Origin: JBFJVZ01 sp041623895
Lineage (GTDB): Bacteria > Planctomycetota > Planctomycetia > Pirellulales > Pirellulaceae
Assembly (NCBI GenBank): GCA_041623895.1
Contig: JBFJVZ010000417.1
Location: forward strand, 1-6,553
Reading direction: 5' to 3'
Length of the DNA: 6,553 bases
Position 1 is the first letter of the stretch, and every line of letters starts with the position of its first letter. The notes beneath the pieces are model-generated. The model was not told the DNA's origin. It ran no database searches and saw nothing but the letters and a program-made list of their open reading frames with translations. Both the position numbers and the translations under genes were made by a program. This document shows positions 1 to 5,422 of the stretch, piece by piece.

Positions 1-343
1 GAAAGATGTTCAGGCACCGGCGGTCACAAAGTTGTTAACAGAGGCGAGGACGAATGCGTTTGCAGCGGTCGAGGATGGTGGGAGTGACCATCATGGCGTT
101 AAGACGATAATCAAGGCGGGCCGCAACAGGAAATAGTGTTGCCAGTCCGGCTGCGGAGCTGCGAAAATCATGTTTAGAGTGACTGATTGATCCGAGTGCC
201 TCAGCCAAGGCCGAAAAATCAAGGCTTTGACTTCGCGAGCGTGCGAGCCGAGCGGTTTGGCAATGGTAAGTCTTTCCCGCGTCCTCGGTGATGTCCACCG
301 TTCGTCGCCTTAGTCGTTTATCCACCGCAACACACCAACCACC
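1..343. other. Left edge without a firmly supported gene
   Basis: No reading frame here is convincing. A - strand frame at 35-325 (GTG start, 96 codons) has no recognisable motif, no clear ribosome binding site, and an Arg/Ser-rich composition. A + strand frame is open from the window edge to a TAG at 134-136 and is listed separately as a possible gene end. If the gene at 344 is an integron cassette, its left boundary should lie here or further left. I looked for a third attC-like repeat in this stretch and did not find a convincing one. Confidence 0.5.
2..136 (+). CDS. Possible 3' end of a gene cut by the window edge
   Basis: The frame starting at base 2 is open for 44 codons and ends with TAG at 134-136. 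The translation (begins KDVQAPAVTKLLTEAR, ends IIKAGRNRK) has a balanced, protein-like composition with a Lys/Arg-rich end. No family is recognised. The frame is short, and the antiparallel - strand frame is also open, so chance is a real alternative. Confidence 0.22.
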   Translation, partial: KDVQAPAVTKLLTEARTNAFAAVEDGGSDHHGVKTIIKAGRNRK

Positions 344-817
344 ATGGCCCTCACGACGAGATCGCTGCCGCAGTTTTCCATCCGAAGCATACTCTTTGTC
401 ACGGTGTTCACTGCCGTAGTTCTCACACTGAATCTAAGGCCCAGCGTGACCGTCGGGCGGGTCCTGTCTTTCTGGGGTGGACCGCCGGTTCTCGTGGAAT
501 CCGTGATGATCGAAAGGGGATTCCCGCTTCGATATCAGCGAGTCAAACAAGGCGTTGAGATTGACTCTGGGGAGGCCGTCATTGCGGGCGGCTGGCCACG
601 AATCAGTGCGGTGACAAGCGTGACGCACCCGCATTGGCTATTCGCGAATATTCTTCTTGCAGTAACATTCGGGACGCTGGGGATTTGGGCCATGTCTCGC
701 CTCGCAAAATGGTGCCGTTCCCATGCTGCTCGCCGAGAATCGACGAACAAATGGATGCGCCCGAGCGGCGGTGGCTCGGTTTCTGATAATCGTGGATCAA
801 CGCCCGCCGCCGGGTGA
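344..817 (+). CDS. Small two-helix membrane protein, first cassette gene
   Basis: This is a 157-residue protein of unknown function, probably in the inner membrane. The N-terminus 'SLPQFSIRSILFVTVFTAVV' is a style seen often in planctomycete membrane proteins. One hydrophobic segment covers about residues 12-30 and a second about 98-118. Between them is a soluble stretch of about 65 residues that likely faces the periplasm. The ATG at 344 is chosen because the hydrophobic N-terminus follows directly; no Shine-Dalgarno sequence is visible ahead of it. The last 24 residues (134-157, including PSGGGSVSDNRGSTPAAG) are encoded by the attC-like repeat at 742-832, with the TGA at 815-817 inside it. 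They are probably a passive tail rather than part of the fold. No homologue with known function is recognised. The gene is confident, its role is not. Confidence 0.75.
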   Translation: MALTTRSLPQFSIRSILFVTVFTAVVLTLNLRPSVTVGRVLSFWGGPPVLVESVMIERGFPLRYQRVKQGVEIDSGEAVIAGGWPRISAVTSVTHPHWLFANILLAVTFGTLGIWAMSRLAKWCRSHAARRESTNKWMRPSGGGSVSDNRGSTPAAG

Positions 818-832
818 TCCTTAACGTTATGG
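742..832 (+). other. attC-like integron recombination site
   Basis: This is an imperfect inverted repeat of 91 bp with attC geometry. The outer AAC (746-748) matches GTT (826-828) in the right-end sequence GTTATGG (826-832). Inside are GGAT (753-756) with ATCC (817-820), CCCG (760-763) with CGGG (811-814), and GCGGCGG (765-771) with CCGCCGC (804-810). The A at 764 is unpaired within the stem, as expected for an extrahelical base. The 32-base centre (772-803) is not paired. In known integrons the integrase would cut between G826 and T827. The end 'AACGTTATGG' resembles attC right ends known from chromosomal integrons. A fortuitous GC-rich hairpin is the alternative, but the ordered blocks argue against it. 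Confidence 0.75.
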
Positions 833-833
833 C

Positions 834-840
834 AAGGAGG
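834..840 (+). promoter_or_regulatory. Strong ribosome binding site deciding an ATC start
   Basis: AAGGAGG is a near-perfect Shine-Dalgarno sequence, placed 5 bases ahead of ATC at 846-848. It sits just inside the left end of the cassette. The frame that continues into the membrane protein has no ATG, GTG or TTG between its stop at 822-824 and TTG at 990, so this site is the best clue to where translation begins. Confidence 0.65.
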
Positions 841-845
841 CAGCT

Positions 846-1334
846 ATCTCTACTGCAAATCCATACGCGCCGCCGTTAACTGATGTTGCATCAAGTGACG
901 CTTCACCAAAATCGTCGGTAGCACTTTCGTGCGTTGTCGGTCTTGCTGGTTCAGCCGCGCTAACATGCGTTGGCCGGATCGCTTGTTGGTTGCGAGGGGG
1001 CTGGCTCACGGAACACTGGAGTCTGCCGCACGAATTCGCACTCAATTTGATGCTTTGTGCACCCATCGGGAGCGCTTTTGGCCTGGCAACTCTTTTGATT
1101 GTCATTCCATGTTTTCGTCGTGTCGGATGGCGACGCTGCTTGATTCCCGTTTATGGACTAGCTGGGACTGCCGTGACACTGTTCGAGTTCTTCAAGCCGT
1201 ATCAAATGATCGAACCACCGACGGACGCGATGATCGGGATGATCGGCGTTTCCGTCTTATCATGCGCGATTTGGTACAAATCTGGCGGGCGACTTCCACT
1301 CAAACGTTTACAACGACATCGCAAATTGCCATAA
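846..1334 (+). CDS. Four-helix membrane protein with NPYAPP N-terminus, apparent ATC start
   Basis: This is a 162-residue integral membrane protein of unknown function. From ATC at 846 the translation begins (I/M)STANPYAPPLTDV; the NPYAPP segment is a recurrent N-terminal motif of planctomycete membrane proteins. Hydrophobic segments lie at about residues 25-46, 65-90, 98-113 and 127-144, and a basic tail (LKRLQRHRK) ends the protein. The first standard start in frame is TTG at 990, which would delete the NPYAPP motif and the first helix and has no ribosome binding site. I therefore place the start at 846, five bases after AAGGAGG. ATC is a very rare initiator; a mutated ATG or a base error are equally possible. 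The TAA (1332-1334) lies in the left arm of the second attC-like repeat. It sits alone in a putative cassette and was probably acquired by integron recombination. Confidence 0.65.
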   Translation: MSTANPYAPPLTDVASSDASPKSSVALSCVVGLAGSAALTCVGRIACWLRGGWLTEHWSLPHEFALNLMLCAPIGSAFGLATLLIVIPCFRRVGWRRCLIPVYGLAGTAVTLFEFFKPYQMIEPPTDAMIGMIGVSVLSCAIWYKSGGRLPLKRLQRHRKLP

Positions 1335-1395
1335 CCATGGATCGGGATAGGGGCGCGGTTACCCGGGACTCCTCCCACATCACGTCATGTTATGT
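1329..1395 (+). other. Second, degenerate attC-like site
   Basis: CATAAC (1330-1335) pairs with GTTATG (1389-1394). Beyond an unpaired C at 1336, ATG (1337-1339) pairs with CAT (1386-1388). Further in, GAT (1346-1348) pairs with ATC (1379-1381) and GGG (1350-1352) with CCC (1374-1376), separated by mismatched bases. The right end GTTATGT fits the attC core and is close to GTTATGG of the first site. The stem is weaker and shorter than at 742-832, so it may be a decayed or simply diverged site. Its position directly after a gene's stop codon supports the call. Confidence 0.5.
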
Positions 1396-1582
1396 TCGCG
1401 CGCACCAGGGCTCGCTAACACTGCAGCTGCGCGACGTGATACGATGGCCGGACGACTGAGGACGAACTTGGAGGTCGATACCCATGACTTCTTTTCAGTT
1501 CTTTCAATCTGTAATCCGATTCTACCGCTGAGGTCGTTGTCTCGACTGCGGCGCAACTTGATGCGGAATTCAGCTCCCGCAG

Positions 1583-2767
1583 TTACATTTCTTCCACGAT
1601 CCGATCGGCGATTGCCAAGGACGCGGTCGCTGCCGGCGATGGTGCGTTCAGGACATGAATCGCCCGCTCGCTCGGCTTGATCAGAAAGTCGTCCACCAAG
1701 TCGCCCGACGGGGTGACAGCCTGGGCGCGTACACCCGCACGACCGGGTTTTAAGTCCGACTCCTTGATCGACGGAATTAAATGGCGCAGCGCCGTAACGA
1801 ACGCTTGCTTGCTTAGCGATCGATGCATCTCGCCCAAACCCATCCGCCAATGCTTGGCTGCTAGTTTGCGGAAGCCGGCAAACGAAAACGTCGAACCCAG
1901 GTCTCGCAAGCTGACGTCGGTCCAGCGATACCCCTTTCGGGATAACGCTAACACGGCGTTGGGCCCGCACTCTACGCCGCCGTCGATCATACGCGTGAAA
2001 TGCACGCCAAGAAACGGAAACGACGGATCGGGGACCGGGTAAATCAAATTCCGACACAACGATTCGCTTGCAGAAGTCAACTCGTAGTACTCGCCGCGGA
2101 AAGGAACCACGCGAACTTCCGGATCGACGCCGGCCATCCAACAAACACGATCGCTGTACAGTCCGGCACAGTTGATCAGTCGGTCACATTCGATCGCCCT
2201 GCCATCTTGGCTGACAACCCTGATTGAATTTTGACTCGCTTCGATGTCGGCGACAACAAACGTTAATTCAATCGTGCCGCCGGCTGTGCGAATCAAGTCA
2301 GCCATCACGTTGCAAACGTTGCGAAAGTTAACGATTCCCGTTTCCGGAACGTGCAGCGCGGCGATGCCGGCGGCGTGTGGCTCTAAATCGCGCAATTGAT
2401 CACTATCGATGCGGTGAAATGCTACCCCGTTGGCAGTCGCCCGCTGCGCGATACTGTCCATTCGCTCGAGCTCGGCCGCATTGGTTGCCACCACGACTTT
2501 TCCGCAGCGATCCCAGGGGATGTTGTGTTCGTCGCAGAATTGCTCCATCGCTGCTTTGCCGAGCCTACAATTGCGGGCTTTCTCTGATCCCGGTTTGTAG
2601 TAAATCCCCGAATGCAGAACTCCGGAATTGTGCCCACTTTGCTGCCTGCCCACGCCCGCTTCGGCCTCGACGACCGTCAGCCGCAGATCAGAATACTTCT
2701 GCTGAAGCTTTAGCGCCGCAGCCAAGCCAACAATGCCGCCACCAACGATGACAATGTCTGAAGTCAT
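1583..2767 (-). CDS. lhgO: L-2-hydroxyglutarate oxidase (LhgO/YgaF family, FAD-dependent)
   Basis: The enzyme oxidises L-2-hydroxyglutarate to 2-oxoglutarate; in E. coli it passes electrons to the quinone pool from the inner face of the membrane. This 394-residue protein belongs to the DAO-type FAD oxidoreductases. It opens with a Rossmann beta-alpha-beta motif, VIVGGGIVGL (residues 6-15), with an acidic residue, E34, at the end of the second strand. The segment HNSGVLHSGIYYKPGSEKAR (46-65) and the following RLG are strongly conserved in the LhgO branch. The C-terminal half carries PGRAGVRAQAV (341-351) and the final FAD-contacting stretch HVLNAPSPAATASLAIADRI (371-390). Length is slightly under the E. 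coli enzyme (about 420). The ATG at 2765-2767 puts the Rossmann strand at the N-terminus; no clear Shine-Dalgarno precedes it. It lies 79 bp downstream of the beta-barrel gene on the same strand, across a spacer of short repeated words such as AGTAGC. The family call is firm; a related glycerol-3-phosphate or amino-acid oxidase is the less likely alternative. Confidence 0.9.
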   Translation of the reverse strand: MTSDIVIVGGGIVGLAAALKLQQKYSDLRLTVVEAEAGVGRQQSGHNSGVLHSGIYYKPGSEKARNCRLGKAAMEQFCDEHNIPWDRCGKVVVATNAAELERMDSIAQRATANGVAFHRIDSDQLRDLEPHAAGIAALHVPETGIVNFRNVCNVMADLIRTAGGTIELTFVVADIEASQNSIRVVSQDGRAIECDRLINCAGLYSDRVCWMAGVDPEVRVVPFRGEYYELTSASESLCRNLIYPVPDPSFPFLGVHFTRMIDGGVECGPNAVLALSRKGYRWTDVSLRDLGSTFSFAGFRKLAAKHWRMGLGEMHRSLSKQAFVTALRHLIPSIKESDLKPGRAGVRAQAVTPSGDLVDDFLIKPSERAIHVLNAPSPAATASLAIADRIVEEM

Positions 2768-2846
2768 AAAGTAGCCAGTTACGAGTCGTCAGTTCTCAGT
2801 AGGAAGTAGCAGATGAATCTGTCGACGGACGACTGCTAACTTTCGA

Positions 2847-4319
2847 CTAATAACCTATGCCGCCGCGGAACATGATGCCATCACCCGGCTCAAAATTATC
2901 TTGAGGGTTGGCACGATAGATGACTTCGCGGTCAAACACATAACCGATCTCGACGAACGCACTGCGGCGGCCGGCTCGGATCAGCTCACTCAAGCCCCAT
3001 TCCCAGCCGGCGAACACGCGAATGTCATTGATGTCGATCTGGTCCGAACGTCCATCGTCTCGCTTGATGGTCCAATTATCACCGCCGTAATCCGCTCCCA
3101 GATACCACCACACATCGCGAGTGCCGATCGTCCGCCAGTAGTGAGCGTACTTTGGCTGCGGAAAGAAAATATCAAATCGCGTGTATGGATCCTTTTGCCA
3201 TAGCAGACCGCCGGCCGGGAGAATCTTGATCTTGTTCCGGTCCAGGTAGTAAACGCCCAGCTTGAAGGTCGTCGCCGGCGTCAAACGAAACGAGGCCAGG
3301 CCTTTACCAAGCACGCGAATACTGTCACTACGAAAGGTATCAAACGACGAAAACGCACCGACTCGAACTCCCAGCTCCACGCCAAACATCTGGTTGGCAT
3401 CCGTCTGCCAACCGAAATCCAGAAACCCGCTGTACGCGTTGGCTGGTAGATCTGATCCAGTCGCTCCGTCAGGTCCGTCCCAGAGATGTAACGAAAATGA
3501 GGGCACAACATACAGGGGTTGGTGCGAATACAGAAAGTTCTGAAAGGCAAACGCTATCGAAACATCGCTGTCGTTGGTTTGCAAATCAAGAGGACCGGAA
3601 GCGGCACCGATAAAGGTGTGTCGAAGCCGCGGTCCGTGCAGCAGTTGAAATGCTGACACGCCGTCCGCGTTGGTGCCGCCAAACCAGCCCGAAGCACCGC
3701 CAAACAAACCGCCGGGAAACAAGGTTGATGGCGAACCTGACGGGTAGGCCGACGGCGGATAGACAGGATTGGCAAAACCGGTGCCCGTTCCAAACGTCGT
3801 GGAGGGCACCAGCGTTGGTGACCCGCCAAATGTTCCTGGATCACCAAACGACGATGGGGGCAAGCCGGTTGGAGGAAAAGCACCATAATTCGGCATCGCC
3901 CCGACCCCCGGATTGGCTCCGGGAGAAAACAATCCGCCACCACCGCTTGGTGCCATCGATCCCGGCGGCATCGCCGGCTGATACGTCCCCGTGCCGGGCC
4001 CCATTGCGTAGGGGTCCATCAAGGACCCTTGACCTAGCCGTATTCGCGGAGCGGTGTCGTAGGGCGTCGGTGCGTTTGGGATACCAAAACCGGAACTGCC
4101 TGTGGCATTTCCCGGATTGATCGGCGTCAGATTCGTTTGCGGTATATCGACCGGAGATCGAGTCTGTGCGGTCACGTTCCCGGGATTCGCAAACAGGTTG
4201 ACCAGCAAGAGAATTGCGATCAGTCGCGTGATCGCGGTCGGCGCGCAGCAAGCCCCCCAAAACGATGCGGAAATCTGTCGTTGGTCGGATTCTGCGAACC
4301 AGTGCATCAGATGAGCCAT
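2847..4319 (-). CDS. Secreted Gly/Pro-rich protein with C-terminal beta-barrel (DUF6268-like)
   Basis: This is a 490-residue, probably outer-membrane, protein of unknown function. The leader has a long N-region, then a hydrophobic core (RLIAILLLVNLF, about residues 32-43) and a plausible signal-peptidase site after VTA (about 49-51). Residues about 55-220 are low-complexity and rich in Gly, Pro, Ser, Thr and Phe, suggesting a disordered linker. Residues about 225-490 alternate polar and aromatic residues as in a beta-barrel. They include KLGVYYLDRNKIKILPAGGL and FDIFFPQPKYAHYWR, which resemble the DUF6268 family as I remember it, and end in GGIGY with a C-terminal aromatic residue as in many outer-membrane barrels. 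The ATG at 4317-4319 is preferred; a further ATG lies at 4305-4307. The frame extends to a TTG at 4374-4376, but that lies inside an inverted-repeat element. No Shine-Dalgarno is visible. The MITE-like element ends 42 bp upstream and may overlap its promoter. Confidence 0.8.
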   Translation of the reverse strand: MAHLMHWFAESDQRQISASFWGACCAPTAITRLIAILLLVNLFANPGNVTAQTRSPVDIPQTNLTPINPGNATGSSGFGIPNAPTPYDTAPRIRLGQGSLMDPYAMGPGTGTYQPAMPPGSMAPSGGGGLFSPGANPGVGAMPNYGAFPPTGLPPSSFGDPGTFGGSPTLVPSTTFGTGTGFANPVYPPSAYPSGSPSTLFPGGLFGGASGWFGGTNADGVSAFQLLHGPRLRHTFIGAASGPLDLQTNDSDVSIAFAFQNFLYSHQPLYVVPSFSLHLWDGPDGATGSDLPANAYSGFLDFGWQTDANQMFGVELGVRVGAFSSFDTFRSDSIRVLGKGLASFRLTPATTFKLGVYYLDRNKIKILPAGGLLWQKDPYTRFDIFFPQPKYAHYWRTIGTRDVWWYLGADYGGDNWTIKRDDGRSDQIDINDIRVFAGWEWGLSELIRAGRRSAFVEIGYVFDREVIYRANPQDNFEPGDGIMFRGGIGY

Positions 4320-4361
4320 ACCAATCGGGAGACCACTGTGGAGAAGCCGGTCAGTAACTTC

Positions 4362-4485
4362 TAGGCTTTGTCTCAAAACTCAAAAAATAATCGCGAACAC
4401 GTAGCTGGATTCGCCAGAATTCAGGTTTTCCAAGACGCGGACCGAAGTCTGGCGACTCCGGCTACGACTTTTGAGACAGAGCCTA
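4362..4485. mobile_element. MITE-like nested inverted-repeat element, 124 bp
   Basis: The outer inverted repeats are TAGGCTTTGTCTCAAAA (4362-4378) and TTTTGAGACAGAGCCTA (4469-4485), pairing at 16 of 17 positions. A second inverted repeat lies inside, 4400-4422 against 4444-4466, pairing at 20 of 23 positions, with a 21-base centre. The left arm has 21 bases between the two repeat blocks and the right arm only 2, so one side carries an insertion or the other a deletion. No transposase is encoded. The terminal TA at both ends could be a duplicated TA target, as made by IS630/Tc1-type transposases; this is inference. It lies between two divergent genes. Confidence 0.7.
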
Positions 4486-4634
4486 ATACTCTGGGGCTTT
4501 CACTGAATCCAGTACTCTGGCAGGAGCGATTCGGTCAAGGCGAGTCTGCGGCCATTGCGGCTGACGACTTGAATGAAATTGATCAAATCCGGCAAATTAG
4601 TCCCCAGCTTTTGCTAGTGGTTGGTCACAATTAG
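4486..4634 (+). pseudogene. Protein-like reading frame after the MITE-like element, possible gene remnant
   Basis: After the element, a + strand frame runs to TAG at 4632-4634 and encodes about 48 residues, including LNPVLWQERFGQGESAAI and EIDQIRQISPQLLLVVGHN. The composition is protein-like, with amphipathic helices likely. The only starts upstream in this frame lie within the element (TTG at 4368), so the part before it may have been lost or displaced when the element inserted. No family is recognised, no ribosome binding site is visible, and the frame may be open by chance. Confidence 0.25.
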
Positions 4635-4684
4635 GCTTCTAAAAAATTCTTTCCCCGTATTGAAAGCATCACAAACGACCGCCA

Positions 4685-5404
4685 ATGGATGATCTGGATG
4701 TCCCCCGACTTGCCGAATACTTGCACGTTACTCCCGATCAGGTAACGCGGATGGTGGAGCGCGGTCGCATTCCCGGACGCAAAGTCGGTGGCCAGTGGCG
4801 TTTCAATCAAGCCGAGATTCACCATTGGCTGGAGGAACAAATTGGCGCCAGTGATAGCGACGAAGAGCTTTCCAGGGTCCAACGTGTGTTGGATCGTGCG
4901 GCTGGTTACGTTGTGGAGCGGCCCATCCATCAACTTTGCAGCGTTGACACGATCGCGATCCCGCTGAATGCCCGCACCCGGGGCTCGGTGATTCGTTCGA
5001 TGTGCGAACTGGCAACGAAATCCGGGATGCTTTGGGATGCGGCTGCGATGGCCGAAGCAGTCCGAAATCGCGAGCAAATGCATCCGACCGCGCTCGAATG
5101 TGGTGTTGCTTTGCTGCACCCGCGGCGACCGCAGACTTCGATTCTGGCCGACTCGGTCGTCGCCTTGGCCGTTTGCCCCACATCGATTCCCTTTTCCGAC
5201 AGTGGCCAATCGACCGACATCTTCTTTCTGATCTGCTCTTACGATGACAAGGCGCATCTTCGTATTCTGGCCAAATTGAGCAGGGTCATTGCTCAAGCTG
5301 GTTTTCTGGAGCATTTGCGGGCCTGCCAGTCACCGGCTGAGGCCTGGTCGTTGCTTGAGGAAACCGAAGAGCAGATCGACGCAGCTCAGTCAAATACGAT
5401 ATGA
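4685..5404 (+). CDS. Excisionase-type HTH fused to PTS EIIA-2 domain
   Basis: This 239-residue protein is predicted to bind DNA or a partner through its N-terminus and to be phosphorylated on histidine in its C-terminal domain. Residues about 5-50 form a MerR/excisionase-type helix-turn-helix, recognisable by DVPRLAEYLHVTPDQVTRMV and GRKVGGQWRF ahead of a final helix (IHHWLEEQI). Residues about 75-228 match the fructose/mannitol-type EIIA domain (EIIA-2). His145 in CGVALLHPRRP is the predicted phosphorylation site, in place of the usual AIPHARSP. His191 in KAHLRILAKLSRV is the second active-site histidine. Their spacing of 46 equals that of the paired histidines in E. coli mannitol EIIA. Both are kept, so phosphotransfer is plausible, although Pro next to the first His is replaced by Leu. 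No EI, HPr or sugar permease gene is near, which favours regulation over transport. The ATG starts the HTH directly; no Shine-Dalgarno is seen. It forms an operon with the next gene, 18 bp downstream. Confidence 0.85.
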   Translation: MDDLDVPRLAEYLHVTPDQVTRMVERGRIPGRKVGGQWRFNQAEIHHWLEEQIGASDSDEELSRVQRVLDRAAGYVVERPIHQLCSVDTIAIPLNARTRGSVIRSMCELATKSGMLWDAAAMAEAVRNREQMHPTALECGVALLHPRRPQTSILADSVVALAVCPTSIPFSDSGQSTDIFFLICSYDDKAHLRILAKLSRVIAQAGFLEHLRACQSPAEAWSLLEETEEQIDAAQSNTI

Positions 5405-5409
5405 CGGTC

Positions 5410-5415
5410 AAAGGA
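5410..5415 (+). promoter_or_regulatory. Ribosome binding site of the receiver-like gene
   Basis: AAAGGA lies 7 bases ahead of the ATG at 5423, within the 18-bp gap after the preceding stop codon. It supports this ATG rather than the second ATG at 5432. Confidence 0.55.
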
Positions 5416-5422
5416 ATGAACG

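Larger units (their letters stand above)
827..1389 (+). mobile_element. Putative integron gene cassette (563 bp)
   Basis: The unit runs from the predicted cut in the first attC-like site (G826/T827) to the predicted cut in the second (G1389/T1390). It holds one gene (846-1334) in the same direction, which fills nearly the whole unit, with a 19-bp leader and the stop codon inside the left arm of the downstream attC. This is the usual build of an integron cassette. No integrase gene or attI site is visible, so the array type and activity cannot be judged. The call depends on the second, weaker attC. Confidence 0.55.

Noticed and set aside
40..277. CGAGGACG near 44-51 matched by CGTCCTCG near 270-277 as a possible third attC
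   Set aside because: Only one 8-bp block pairs, the arms are over 200 bp apart, and no paired AAC/GTT ends or further ordered stem blocks were found.
35..325. 96-codon - strand frame
   Set aside because: GTG start without a ribosome binding site, no recognised motif, and Arg/Ser-rich composition; the antiparallel + frame looks equally or more protein-like over 2-136.
929..1459. 176-codon + strand frame overlapping the second cassette gene
   Set aside because: Cys/Arg/Thr-rich translation without hydrophobic pattern; it is the shifted frame of the four-helix membrane protein and crosses the attC-like site.
1380..2144. 254-codon - strand frame
   Set aside because: Mostly the shifted shadow of lhgO on the same strand. 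Its tail beyond lhgO (1380-1582) is Arg/Ser-rich and runs into the attC-like repeat; no independent start or motif supports it.
3650..4260. Overlapping frames on both strands in the Gly/Pro-rich region of the secreted protein
   Set aside because: Low-complexity GC-rich codons keep several frames open; the translations show no domain features.
4631..5314. 227-codon - strand frame opposite the HTH-EIIA gene
   Set aside because: Antisense shadow; the + strand frame has clear HTH and EIIA motifs.
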